This document shows, piece by piece, positions 9,350 through 18,012 of a stretch of DNA of 64,000 nt (position 1 is the first letter of the stretch; every line of letters starts with the position of its first letter). The stretch is from Actinomadura physcomitrii (lineage in GTDB: Bacteria > Actinomycetota > Actinomycetes > Streptosporangiales > Streptosporangiaceae): assembly GCF_008923205.2 (NCBI RefSeq), contig NZ_WBMS02000026.1, positions 1 to 64,000 of the forward strand. The letters are read 5' to 3'. Both the position numbers and the translations under genes were made by a program. Under the pieces are notes generated by a model, which was not told the origin of the DNA, did no database searches, and saw nothing but the letters and a program-made list of their open reading frames with translations.

Positions 9350-10012
9350 CTACTGGGCGTCGAGGACGTATCCGACGCCGCGGACGGTGCGGATGGGGTT
9401 GTCGTGGCCGAGCTTGGCGCGCAGCTGGGCGACGTGGACGTCGACGGTGCGGCTGCCCGCGCCGGCGCCGGGGCCCCAGGCGGCGTCGAGGAGCTGCTCG
9501 CGGGTGAAGACGCGGCCGGGGTTGGCCATGAGGAACGCGAGGAGGTCGAACTCGGTGACGGTGAGCGCGACGCGGTGGCCGCCGACGGCGGCGGTGCGCA
9601 GGTCCGGGTCGAGGGCGACGGGTCCGGCGCGCAGCGGGCCGGGGTCGGGCAGCGGGCCGCGGCGGCGCAGGGCGTCGGCGACGGCGGCGACGAGCACGCG
9701 GGGCCCGAAGGGGCGGTCCACGCGGTGCTCGCCGAGGTGCCGGGCGATCGCCGGGTCGAGGGGGCCGGTGACGGCGACGACGGGCGCGGGGCGGGCCGCC
9801 TCGGCGACGCGGCGGTACAGGTCGGCGGGCAGCGCGCTGGTGGACACGTCGAGGACGACGACGTCGGGGCGGGCGCGTTCGGCGGCGGCGGGCGCGCGGC
9901 CGGGGTCGGCCTCGATCCGCACGTCGTAGCCCTCGCGGGCCAGGTAGCGGCGCTGGAGTTCGGCGACGGCGGGATCGTGCTCGGCGACCAGGACGAGGCC
10001 GTCGGCGGTCAC
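9350..10012 (-). CDS. OmpR/PhoB-type orphan response regulator
   Basis: The product (220 residues) has an N-terminal receiver domain (about 1-115) and a C-terminal winged helix of the PhoB type (about 125-220, with FTREQLLDAAWG and a recognition helix region RTVDVHVAQLRAKLG). The phosphoacceptor is probably D55 with acidic partners E11 and D13. The invariant receiver lysine, normally K-P-F, is replaced by R100-P-F, and the receiver loop is short, so phosphorylation may be weak or dispensable. The GTG start overlaps the stop of the preceding Trp-associated membrane gene (GTGA). No histidine kinase gene is next to it. Confidence 0.85.
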   Translation of the reverse strand: MTADGLVLVAEHDPAVAELQRRYLAREGYDVRIEADPGRAPAAAERARPDVVVLDVSTSALPADLYRRVAEAARPAPVVAVTGPLDPAIARHLGEHRVDRPFGPRVLVAAVADALRRRGPLPDPGPLRAGPVALDPDLRTAAVGGHRVALTVTEFDLLAFLMANPGRVFTREQLLDAAWGPGAGAGSRTVDVHVAQLRAKLGHDNPIRTVRGVGYVLDAQ

Positions 10013-10716
10013 GGCCGGCCGTTCCGGGGGGCGGCGCGCTCGCCGGCCCTCGGGCCGTCCGGCTCCCCGGCCGGGTCGACGGGCTCGTCTTCGGCCGGCG
10101 CGCGCGCCGCGTCCTGCGCCGCGTCCTTGGCGGTCGGGTCCTCACCTCGGTCGAGGGACTTCCACAGGGCGGAGGGGTCGTCGGCGGGGGCGGCGGTCTT
10201 GGGGGCGGCGGGACGGGACGCGGGGGCGCCGGCCCGTTCGTAGCGGGCGGACATGCCGGGCCAGCGGCCGCCGCGTGCCGCGGCGACCAGGCCGCCCGCG
10301 ACGAGCAGGACGCCGCCGGTCACCGACGCCATCCACCACAGGTTCACCGCGAGCGAGGGATGCGCGCCGATCTTCAGCAGGGCGCTCTTCTCCCCGGCGG
10401 CCGACAGCACGTGGGCGCGCTGGACGGCGGCGGCGGAGGCGTAGACGACGCCGGCGCCGAACAGGGCGATCAGCACGCCGACGGCTGACCGGACGCGGCC
10501 GCGGGTGGCGAACAGCGCGGCGAGCCCGGCGAGGCCGGCCCAGGCGAGCGCGGTCGCGGTGCCGCCGAGGTCGTGGCCGCTCAGGTGCGCGGAGAACGGC
10601 GTGATCGCATCCTCGGCCTTGACGGTGGCCCAGGTGCGGCCGCCGGCGAGCAGGGCCAGGCCCGCGCCGGCGGCGCACAGCAGCGCGGTGAGGCCGCGCT
10701 CACGCCCGGGGGTCAT
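10009..10716 (-). CDS. Trp-operon-associated membrane protein (TIGR02234-like)
   Basis: The product has four hydrophobic segments in residues 10-150, followed by an Ala/Pro/Asp-rich cytoplasmic tail with the recurrent [17 protein letters not shown] motif that marks this actinobacterial family, found in tryptophan operons. The biochemical role is unknown; the conserved location suggests membrane transport or regulation linked to tryptophan. Its ATG overlaps the hisI stop (ATGA) and its stop overlaps the response-regulator start, so the three genes form one translationally coupled unit. Confidence 0.85.
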   Translation of the reverse strand: MTPGRERGLTALLCAAGAGLALLAGGRTWATVKAEDAITPFSAHLSGHDLGGTATALAWAGLAGLAALFATRGRVRSAVGVLIALFGAGVVYASAAAVQRAHVLSAAGEKSALLKIGAHPSLAVNLWWMASVTGGVLLVAGGLVAAARGGRWPGMSARYERAGAPASRPAAPKTAAPADDPSALWKSLDRGEDPTAKDAAQDAARAPAEDEPVDPAGEPDGPRAGERAAPRNGRP

Positions 10717-11096
10717 GACCGGGCGTCAGGGCGTTCCCCGACCACGGCGTCGAGCACGTCGGCGTCCCAGCAGGTGCGGTCGCCGGTGTGGCAGGCCGCG
10801 CCGACCTGGTCCACCTTGACCAGGATCGCGTCGGCGTCGCAGTCGAGCGCGACGGACTTGACCCACTGCTGGTGGCCGGAGGTCTCGCCCTTCACCCAGT
10901 ACTCCCGCCGGCTGCGCGACCAGTAGGTGCAGCGGCCGGTGGTGAGGGTGCGGTGCAGGGCCTCGTCGTCCATCCAGCCGAGCATGAGCACCTCGCCGGT
11001 GTCGTACTGCTGGGCGATCGCGGGCACCAGGCCGCTGGCGTCGCGCTTCAGCCGCTCGGCGATCTTGGGGTCCAGGTTGGACGAGGGAACGGACAT
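10713..11096 (-). CDS. hisI: Phosphoribosyl-AMP cyclohydrolase
   Basis: HisI opens the adenine ring of phosphoribosyl-AMP in histidine synthesis. The 127-residue product is a stand-alone cyclohydrolase (no HisE domain) with the family segments [28 protein letters not shown] and a metal-binding D-C-D-A-D followed by [10 protein letters not shown] chose the ATG at 11096; another in-frame ATG lies three codons upstream, and neither has a clear Shine-Dalgarno sequence. It is the first gene of the hisI-trp unit and is separated from the main his operon by about 15 kb. Confidence 0.95.
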   Translation of the reverse strand: MSVPSSNLDPKIAERLKRDASGLVPAIAQQYDTGEVLMLGWMDDEALHRTLTTGRCTYWSRSRREYWVKGETSGHQQWVKSVALDCDADAILVKVDQVGAACHTGDRTCWDADVLDAVVGERPDARS

Positions 11097-11197
11097 GACG
11101 TCCATTGTGCCGGGTGGTGCCCGGTACCCGCGACGGACCCCGCGCGGGGCGACCCGCCGGGGCGGCCCGCCCGGCGGCCGCCCGGCCGCCGGACACG

Positions 11198-11236
11198 AAA
11201 GGGCCCGCCCTCCCCCGCCGGGGGGAGACCGGGCCC
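11198..11236 (-). terminator. Terminator after the cold-shock gene
   Basis: Nested inverted repeats GGGCCCG/CGGGCCC (11201-11207 and 11230-11236) and CTCCCCC/GGGGGAG (11210-11216 and 11221-11227) form a GC-rich hairpin followed on the minus strand by TTT. It lies 20 bases past the csp stop. Confidence 0.8.
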
Positions 11237-11255
11237 AGACGTACGACTGCGGGTC

Positions 11256-11462
11256 TTACAGGGGGACGACCTGGTCGGCCTGCGGACCCCGGTTACCCTG
11301 CGTCACCTCGAACTGGACGCGCTGGTTCTCGTCCAGCGTGCGGTACCCGGAGGTCTGGATCGCCGAGTAGTGCACGAAGACGTCCGGCCCGCCGCCGTCC
11401 ACGGCGATGAAGCCGAAGCCCTTCTCGGCGTTGAACCACTTCACGGTGCCCTGCTGGGGCAT
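11256..11462 (-). CDS. Cold-shock protein, CspA family
   Basis: This is a 68-residue single OB-fold protein that binds single-stranded nucleic acid and acts as an RNA chaperone. RNP1 (KGFGFIAV, residues 14-21) and RNP2 (VFVHYSAI, about 28-35) are intact. The ATG at 11462 has an AAGGAG ribosome binding site. About 250 bases separate it from the next gene upstream, leaving room for the long 5' leader usual for csp genes, with less GC-biased patches. A hairpin terminator follows, so it is probably monocistronic. Confidence 0.95.
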   Translation of the reverse strand: MPQQGTVKWFNAEKGFGFIAVDGGGPDVFVHYSAIQTSGYRTLDENQRVQFEVTQGNRGPQADQVVPL

Positions 11463-11714
11463 GTCTTTCTCCTTGCGGCAAAACACGGGCCCACACCTCG
11501 CGGGCCCGGCGCGGTCGCTGCGGAACGCTCTCGCCCCCGGTACGGTCCCGGAAAAGCCAAAACGCCCGCTGCCATCAGTCCGCGGGCGTCTGGACAAACG
11601 ATCGAGAACCACGACTGCAACCGACCGCCCCACCGTATCACCGGTTCCGCGTAAAACGCAGGAGCGGGAAGGCCTGCGTTTCTCCTCTCGGCGAACCCTG
11701 CCGTTACCTGCCCG

Positions 11715-12395
11715 TTAAAGACTCCAACCGGTCTCGGTCAGGGTCTTGACAGAGTCCGTGGGCCCGGTGAGGCGGACCTTCGCGACGTCCGTACGGCCGA
11801 GCGTCCACAGGACCAGTTCCCCGACGGGCCCGTGCACCCGCACGGGTCCGGAGCCGCCGCCGGGCCCGCTCCGGCCCCGCGCGCGGCCCGCTCCGGACAC
11901 CCGGACGCTGCGCCCGTCGGGCCGGACCAGCGTTACCTCGACGTGAACTTTTCTTAGTACAAACCGGGCAATTTTTATCCGTCTCCAGAGTAGTTCCTCG
12001 AGTTCACCGGACAGGTCCCTGGGCTCCCAGTCGGGCCCGGCCCGGCGGACGTCCTCATGGTGAACAAAGAACTCGACACCGTTGGCGATTTTGTCCATGC
12101 CCGGAACCGCGAACGGCGAGAACTTGGGCGGACCCTGCCGAAACCGTTCCACCAGGCGCTCGAACGGGACGGCCCGCGCGGTGCGGCGCCGGACGCGCTC
12201 GGTGTAGAAGGCCAGCGGGGGCAGCAGTATTCCGGGTCCGGTGTCCGGGCGCCCCTCCCGGACGACCAGGTGCGCGGCCAGGTCGCGGGCGTTCCAGCCG
12301 CCGCACCGGGTGGGCGCGTCGGGTCCCGCCTCGGCCAGGGCGCCGGCCAGCAGGCCGCGCTCGCGCCGGACGGGGTCGTCCTCGGGCGTGCTCAT
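11715..12395 (-). CDS. TIGR03085-type (maleylpyruvate isomerase/DinB-like) protein
   Basis: The 226-residue product begins with the RRERGLLAGAL helix and a CGGWNARDLAAHL segment typical of the DinB/mycothiol-dependent maleylpyruvate isomerase fold, with the histidine expected to bind metal. The segment NGVEFFVHHEDVRRAGPDWEPR is typical of the TIGR03085 subgroup. The C-terminal 80 residues form a beta-rich domain with a basic, Gly-rich linker. Family members are predicted metal- and thiol-dependent enzymes, but no specific reaction can be assigned. It starts with ATG at 12395 with a weak ribosome binding site and is divergent from the ABC exporter genes. Confidence 0.8.
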   Translation of the reverse strand: MSTPEDDPVRRERGLLAGALAEAGPDAPTRCGGWNARDLAAHLVVREGRPDTGPGILLPPLAFYTERVRRRTARAVPFERLVERFRQGPPKFSPFAVPGMDKIANGVEFFVHHEDVRRAGPDWEPRDLSGELEELLWRRIKIARFVLRKVHVEVTLVRPDGRSVRVSGAGRARGRSGPGGGSGPVRVHGPVGELVLWTLGRTDVAKVRLTGPTDSVKTLTETGWSL

Positions 12396-12539
12396 TGGAT
12401 GATCGTAGGCCGCCCGGGCCCGCTCGGGAATAAGCGTCAGGGCCGCATGGTAGGGACTAATCAGGCCCGCGAATCCCCCACAACCCCGTACGCAGGGGGC
12501 ATCACCCCGGGTCGCCGTGCCGTGATCGAGGAGTGAACC

Positions 12540-14378
12540 GTGCCGCCTGCGTCCAGACGCGTGTCCCCCCATGTCCTCCGCGAGGGACTGCGAGTGCTCT
12601 GGGTCGCCGTCCGCGCCGAGCCCCGGGTGTTCAGCGTCTCGGTGGTCGCCAGCGCCGTGTACGCGGCGATGACCGTGGCGACCGCCCAGGTGCTCGGCTG
12701 GGCGACCCAGACCGTCGTGCTGCCCGCGTTCCGGGAGGGCCGCACCACCGCCGGGGCGCTGTCCGGCGCCGCGGCGGCGATCGTCGGCGTCGCGCTGCTG
12801 AAGGCGCTCGGCGTCGCGGGCCGCCGCTTCTACGCGGGCCTCATGCAGTACCGGATGCAGGCCGCCTACCGCCGGTCGGTGACCCGGCAGTACCTGCGGC
12901 TGCCGCTCGCCTGGCACCACCGGCACCCGACCGGGCAGCTGCTGTCCAACGCCAACGCCGACGTGGAGGCGGTGTGGGCGCCGATCGCGCCGCTGCCGAT
13001 GGCCGTCGGGGTCGTGTTGATGCTGCTGATCGCGGCCGTGTCGATCCTGGTCACCGATGTCGCGGTCGCCGCCGTCGGGTTCCTGATCTTCCCGGCGATC
13101 GCGCTGATCAACGTGGTGTACCAGCGCCGGCTCGCGCCGGTCGCGACCCGCGCGCAGCAGCTGCGCGCCGAGGTCAGCGAGGTCGCGCACGAGAGCTTCG
13201 AGGGCGGCCTGGTCGTCAAGACCCTCGGCCGCGAGGAGTCCGAGACCGCCCGGTTCCGGGAGCGGGCGCACGAGCTGCGCGACGCCAACATCGCGGTCGG
13301 CCGGATCCGCGGCCTGTTCGACCCGGTGCTGGAGGCGCTGCCGAACCTCGGCGTGCTCGCCGTCCTGCTGATCGGGTCCGTGCGCCTGGAGTCCGGCGCG
13401 ATGACCGCCGGCGACCTCGTGCACGTCGCCTACCTGTTCACGCTGCTGTCGTGGCCGATCCGCGCGCTCGGCTGGGTGCTGGCGGAGGTGCCGCGCAGCG
13501 TCGTCGGCTGGAAGCGGGTCCGCGGCGTCCTCGACGCGACGGGGTCGCTGCCGTTCGGCGACGCGGCGCTCGGCGAGGACAAGGCGGCGGCGCTGGAGGT
13601 CCGCGACGTCCGGTTCGCCTACAAGGGCGCCGACGGCGACCGCGAGGTCCTGCACGACGTGTCGTTCGCCGTCTCCCCCGGCCGGACCGTCGCCCTGGTC
13701 GGGCCGACCGGGTCCGGCAAGTCCACGCTCACCTCGCTGCTGGTGCGGCTGGTCGACCCCGCCGACGGGTCCGTCCTGCTGGACGGCGTGGACCTGCGGG
13801 ACGTCCGCCGCGGCGGCGTCGCGGAGACCGCCGCGCTCGTCCCGCAGCAGACGTTCCTGTTCGACGACACCGTCCGCGGGAACGTGACGCTCGGCCTGGA
13901 CGTCCCCGACGAGCGCGTCTGGGAGGCGCTGCGGCTCGCGCAGGCCGACGGGTTCGTCGCCGCCCTCGCCGACGGGCTCGACACCCGCGTCGGCGAGCGC
14001 GGCGCGTCGCTGTCCGGCGGGCAGCGGCAGCGGCTCGCGCTGGCCCGCGCCCTGGTGCGGCGGCCCCGGCTGCTCGTCCTGGACGACGCGACGTCCAGCG
14101 TCGACCCGCAGGTCGAGGCGCGGATCCTGCAGAGCCTGCGGGAGGCCCGGTCGCTGCCCGACGACGACGGCGCGACCGTCGTGGTCGTCGCCTACCGCAA
14201 GGCCACGATCGCGCTCGCCGACGAGGTCGTCTACCTCGACCACGGCCGCGTCACCGGGCGTGGCACCCACGCCGAGCTGCTGGAGACGTCCGAGGGGTAC
14301 CGCGACCTCGTCAACGCCTACGAGCGGGCGGAAGCGGAGCAGGAAGCGCTCGACGGCGGCGAGGAGGCCCTGGCATGA
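12540..14378 (+). CDS. ABC exporter half-transporter, degenerate ATP-site subunit
   Basis: This is a 612-residue half-transporter with a six-helix transmembrane domain (about 25-320) followed by a nucleotide-binding domain. Walker A is GPTGSGKS (388-395) and the signature LSGGQ (491-495) is consensus. Walker B ends D515-D516, where position 516 is normally the catalytic Glu, and the switch histidine is Tyr552. It therefore contributes a degenerate ATP site but a good signature motif. The GTG at 12540 has a GAGGAG ribosome binding site, and its stop overlaps the partner's start (ATGA). The pair is expected to form a heterodimeric exporter; the substrate is unknown. Confidence 0.93.
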   Translation: MPPASRRVSPHVLREGLRVLWVAVRAEPRVFSVSVVASAVYAAMTVATAQVLGWATQTVVLPAFREGRTTAGALSGAAAAIVGVALLKALGVAGRRFYAGLMQYRMQAAYRRSVTRQYLRLPLAWHHRHPTGQLLSNANADVEAVWAPIAPLPMAVGVVLMLLIAAVSILVTDVAVAAVGFLIFPAIALINVVYQRRLAPVATRAQQLRAEVSEVAHESFEGGLVVKTLGREESETARFRERAHELRDANIAVGRIRGLFDPVLEALPNLGVLAVLLIGSVRLESGAMTAGDLVHVAYLFTLLSWPIRALGWVLAEVPRSVVGWKRVRGVLDATGSLPFGDAALGEDKAAALEVRDVRFAYKGADGDREVLHDVSFAVSPGRTVALVGPTGSGKSTLTSLLVRLVDPADGSVLLDGVDLRDVRRGGVAETAALVPQQTFLFDDTVRGNVTLGLDVPDERVWEALRLAQADGFVAALADGLDTRVGERGASLSGGQRQRLALARALVRRPRLLVLDDATSSVDPQVEARILQSLREARSLPDDDGATVVVVAYRKATIALADEVVYLDHGRVTGRGTHAELLETSEGYRDLVNAYERAEAEQEALDGGEEALA

Positions 14379-16156
14379 CGGTCATCGACGAGGCGGCGGC
14401 CACCGAGGGCGGCCTCCGCACCCTGCGGCGGGGCCTGCGGCTCAGCCCCGAGTTCCGGGCCGGGCTGGCGGGCACGCTGGTGCTGGCGCTGCTGTCCACG
14501 GCGGGGCGGGTGGTGGTGCCGATCGCCGTCCAGCAGACCATGGACAAGGGCCTGGACCGCGCCGGCGGCCCCGACATCGGCTTCATCCGCTCGGCGGTGC
14601 TGCTGTGCGCGGTCGCGGTGCTGCTGACGGCGCTGTGCGCGTACGCGATGAACGTCCGGCTGTACAAGACGTCCGAGGGCGGTCTCGCGGGGCTGCGCGT
14701 CAAGGCGTTCCGGCACGTCCACGACCTGTCGATGCTGACGCAGAGCGGCGAGCGGCGCGGCTCGCTGGTGTCGCGGGTGACGACGGACGTCGACCAGATC
14801 AGCAACTTCATGCAGTCCGGCGGCCTGATGTTCATCGTGTCGATCGGGCAGCTGCTCGTCGCGAGCGTGCTGATGCTCGTCTACTCGTGGCAGCTCGCGC
14901 TGCTGGTGTGGGCGGCGTTCCTGCCGCTGGCGTTCGCGCTGCGCCGCTTCCAGCGGATCGTGTCCGCCCGGTACATGCGGGTCCGCGAGCGCATGGGCGA
15001 CCTGCTCGCCGCGGTGAGCGAGTCGGTGGTGGGCGCCGCGGTCATCCGCGCGCACGCCGCCGAGGAGCGCACCGGCCGCCGCGTCGACGAGACCGTCGAC
15101 GCGTTCCGCTCCACCCAGACCCGCGCGCAGGCGATGGTCGCGCTGACGTTCCCGGTCAGCGAGCTGGTCGCGGCCGTCGCGACCGCCGGCGTCGTCGTCG
15201 CGGGGACGCTGCTCGGCATCGGCGGCCACCTGACCGCCGGCGAGCTGGTGGCGTTCCTGTTCCTGGTCACCCTGTTCGTCAGCCCGATGCAGACGGCGAC
15301 GGAGGTCCTCAACGACGCGCAGAACGCCATCGCCGGCTGGCGGCGCGTCCTCGGCGTCCTCGACACCGTCCCGGACGTCGCCGACCCCGGCGACGCCGGC
15401 GAGACGCTGCCGCGCGGCCCGATCGAGGTGCGGTTCGAGTCCGTCGGGTTCGCCTACCCCGGCGGCCCGCCCGTCCTGCACGACGTGAACGCCGAGATCG
15501 CGCCCCGCAGCCGCGTCGCGATCGTCGGGCAGACCGGGTCGGGCAAGACGACGTTCGCCAAGCTCCTCACCCGCCTCATGGACCCGGTGTCCGGACGCGT
15601 CCTCATCGACGGCGTGCCGCTGGACCGCGTCCGGTTCTCCTCGCTGCGCGAGCGGATCGTCATGGTGCCGCAGGACGGCTTCCTGTTCGACGCGTCCCTC
15701 GCCGACAACATCCGCTACGGCCGCCCCGACGCCACCGACGAGGACCTCGTCCTCGCCATGACGGAGCTCGGCCTCGCCGACTGGCTGGACGGCCTCCCCC
15801 AGGGCCTCGCCACCCCGGTCGGTCAGCGCGGCGAGTCCCTCTCGGCGGGCGAGCGGCAGCTCGTCGCGCTGGCCCGCGCCTACATCGCCGACCCGGACCT
15901 GCTCGTCCTGGACGAGGCGACGTCCGCGGTCGACCCGGCCACCGAGGTCCGCATCCAGCGCGCCCTGGACGGGGTGACCCGCGGCCGCACCGCGATCTCC
16001 ATCGCGCACCGCCTGTCCACCGCCGAGGCCGCCGACGAGGTGATCGTCTTCGACGCGGGCCGCATCGTCCAGCGCGGCCCCCACGCCGACCTGGCCGCCC
16101 GCCCCGGCGTCTACGCCGACCTCCACGCCTCCTGGACCGCCCAGCGCGACATGTAA
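14375..16156 (+). CDS. ABC exporter half-transporter, catalytic-site subunit
   Basis: This is the partner of the upstream gene, 593 residues with a transmembrane domain (about 30-310) and a nucleotide-binding domain. Walker A is GQTGSGKT (385-392), Walker B is VLDE with catalytic E514, and the switch histidine is H545. Its signature motif is the variant LSAGE (489-493). Pairing its good Walker B and His with the partner's LSGGQ gives one hydrolytic site, while its LSAGE pairs with the partner's degenerate site. This is the arrangement known for heterodimeric exporters such as TM287/288. It begins inside the stop of the first gene. Confidence 0.95.
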   Translation: MTVIDEAAATEGGLRTLRRGLRLSPEFRAGLAGTLVLALLSTAGRVVVPIAVQQTMDKGLDRAGGPDIGFIRSAVLLCAVAVLLTALCAYAMNVRLYKTSEGGLAGLRVKAFRHVHDLSMLTQSGERRGSLVSRVTTDVDQISNFMQSGGLMFIVSIGQLLVASVLMLVYSWQLALLVWAAFLPLAFALRRFQRIVSARYMRVRERMGDLLAAVSESVVGAAVIRAHAAEERTGRRVDETVDAFRSTQTRAQAMVALTFPVSELVAAVATAGVVVAGTLLGIGGHLTAGELVAFLFLVTLFVSPMQTATEVLNDAQNAIAGWRRVLGVLDTVPDVADPGDAGETLPRGPIEVRFESVGFAYPGGPPVLHDVNAEIAPRSRVAIVGQTGSGKTTFAKLLTRLMDPVSGRVLIDGVPLDRVRFSSLRERIVMVPQDGFLFDASLADNIRYGRPDATDEDLVLAMTELGLADWLDGLPQGLATPVGQRGESLSAGERQLVALARAYIADPDLLVLDEATSAVDPATEVRIQRALDGVTRGRTAISIAHRLSTAEAADEVIVFDAGRIVQRGPHADLAARPGVYADLHASWTAQRDM

Positions 16157-16221
16157 CCCCGGCTGGGAAAACACCTCTAAAGCACTTGCCCGTTATCTGG
16201 TCTGGTGCGCATTCTGCTTGG

Positions 16222-17475
16222 GTGAGCAACGAGGTCGTGTTGGAATCGGCGGGCACGCTGCGGGGTCAGCTGCAGCGGGGGCTCGGGAGGGCCGCGCGGC
16301 GCGCGGCGGACAGGCCCGGCGCGGGCGAGTACGTCTATGACTGCATTCGCCGGGATCCGCGGTGGGATCGGCAATGCGAGGCGAGAGGCCTGTACTACGC
16401 CCGGTTGATGGTGGATCTGGAGTTGCCGGTGTGGCCGGTCGCGGAGCATCTCGCGGACCCGTCCGACCATGCGGACGGCGACGAGTGGCGGGTGCGGCTG
16501 GCGCTGGAGGTGCTGGGGCATCTGGTGCGGTTGAGCCGGCGGGAGGCGGCGGTGCCGCTGCGCCGGTACGCCGAGGAGGGCGCGCACTGGTTCGACGCGC
16601 TGGACGAGCTGGTGGAGCTGGGCGACCCGCGGTTGGCGGAGGGGCTGGACGGGCTTGTGGCGGCGCGGTGCGATGACGGTGACATCGGGTTGCTGGTGGC
16701 GGGCGGTGCGAATCCGGTGCTGGAGAGCTGGGCGGTGCGGCAGCCTCGGATAGCGGAGGCGCTGGCGCGGCGGCGGGAGGCGGGGCGGCCGCGGCGGCCG
16801 GTCGGTGCGGCGCCGGGCGGGCCGGAGCGGACGGACGCGGAGTTGGTGGAGCTGGCGCGGCGCCGGGACGACGGCGCCATCGCGGCGATCTTCGAGCTGG
16901 GGCGGCGGCGGACGCCGGCGCTGCTGGATCTGGCGGAGGAGCTGCTGCCGCAGCGGCCGAGCCGGTTCGGCGGGGCGGTGTGCCGGGCGTTGCGGGAGTA
17001 CGGGCCGGAGGCGCTGCCGTGGGCGCGGGCGTGGGCGGCCGAGCGGGGCGGGTGCGCGTTCATGGGGATCAGCATGCTGGCGCGATATGGGACCCGGCAG
17101 GACGTCCCGCTGCTGATGGAGGAGTTGCGGGAGGCGCTGGAGAAGCGGGAGTGGCAGGGCGCGGCGGGCCCGATCGAGGGGCTCGGGAGGCTGCGCGCCG
17201 GTGAGGCCGTCCCGCTGCTGAAGACCGCTTGGACCGAATCACCCTACGCTTTCCTGAGACCTCGTATTGTGACCGCTTTGACTCGTACGGCGCCGCACAC
17301 CGCGGAGGCGTACACGATCGAGGGCCTCTGGGACTGCCAGGAGGGCGTCCGGACGGAGGCCGCCCGGTTCGCGCCGCTGACCCGGGAGACCCGCATCCGG
17401 CTGCAGCGGCTGCACAACGACGACGCGGAGGATCCCGGCGTGCGGGCGGCGGCCGGCGGCCGCCTGGCCGCCTGA
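16222..17475 (+). CDS. HEAT-like repeat protein of unknown function
   Basis: The 417-residue product has no motif I can assign to an enzyme. It is almost wholly helical by composition, with repeating 30-40 residue helical pairs (for example ALDELVELGDPRLAEGL, EAVPLLKTAW, DVPLLMEELREAL), which suggests HEAT/ARM-type repeats used as a protein-binding scaffold. It starts with GTG at 16222 (weak ribosome binding site), 65 bases after the ABC exporter. Codon use is like that of its neighbours. A link with the transporter is possible from position only. Confidence 0.7.
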   Translation: MSNEVVLESAGTLRGQLQRGLGRAARRAADRPGAGEYVYDCIRRDPRWDRQCEARGLYYARLMVDLELPVWPVAEHLADPSDHADGDEWRVRLALEVLGHLVRLSRREAAVPLRRYAEEGAHWFDALDELVELGDPRLAEGLDGLVAARCDDGDIGLLVAGGANPVLESWAVRQPRIAEALARRREAGRPRRPVGAAPGGPERTDAELVELARRRDDGAIAAIFELGRRRTPALLDLAEELLPQRPSRFGGAVCRALREYGPEALPWARAWAAERGGCAFMGISMLARYGTRQDVPLLMEELREALEKREWQGAAGPIEGLGRLRAGEAVPLLKTAWTESPYAFLRPRIVTALTRTAPHTAEAYTIEGLWDCQEGVRTEAARFAPLTRETRIRLQRLHNDDAEDPGVRAAAGGRLAA

Positions 17476-17550
17476 GCACCGGCTGAACCTTTCCGGGCCC
17501 GCGCGCGTACCGCCCGTCGTATCGCGCATCTCACCCCGGGAGGACGTGCC

Positions 17551-18000
17551 ATGGGCTCCACGCATCACCTCGGACGTGCGGCGGGGGTCCCCCGCGCCGC
17601 GCTGGCGCTGGCGGTCGCCGCCGTGCTGGCGCTGCCGCTGGCGGCGGGCTGCAGCGCCGCCGGGAAGTCCGGCAAGTCCGGCGACGCCGACCGGGCCGCG
17701 GCGCCGGCGAACCTCGACGAGCTGGCCTCGCGGACGGGCTGCACCCTCGCCGGCCGCCGCAAGTCGCAGCAGCTGCAGCAGGGCAACTGCCGCAACTCGC
17801 GCGGCCAGTACGTGCTGCTCAGCTTCGACAGCGACCGGGACATGTCGTCGTGGCTGAACGAGGCGAAGCCGTGGGGCGGGACGTACCTGGTGGGGACGCG
17901 CTGGGTGGCGGTGAGCACCCCGGCGACGCTGCAGTCGCTCCGCAAGGACCTGGGCGGGCACATCCTGTCCGGCGAGATGCACGGGATGAGCCACTCCTAA
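17551..18000 (+). CDS. Small lipoprotein of unknown function
   Basis: The 149-residue product has a type II signal peptide: a basic N-region, a hydrophobic core at about residues 15-32 and a lipobox LAAGC ending in Cys34. The mature part of about 115 residues has two further cysteines that could form a disulfide. The ATG at 17551 follows a GGGAGGA ribosome binding site. Lgt and LspA encoded in this window would process it. Its role is unknown. Confidence 0.85.
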   Translation: MGSTHHLGRAAGVPRAALALAVAAVLALPLAAGCSAAGKSGKSGDADRAAAPANLDELASRTGCTLAGRRKSQQLQQGNCRNSRGQYVLLSFDSDRDMSSWLNEAKPWGGTYLVGTRWVAVSTPATLQSLRKDLGGHILSGEMHGMSHS

Positions 18001-18012
18001 GCCGGGGGCCGC

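Noticed and set aside
12533-17475. Long frames overlapping the exporter and HEAT-like genes in other frames of the same strand
   Set aside because: Only segments in the real frames show family motifs; the extra stretches are Arg/Pro-rich readings of shifted frames.
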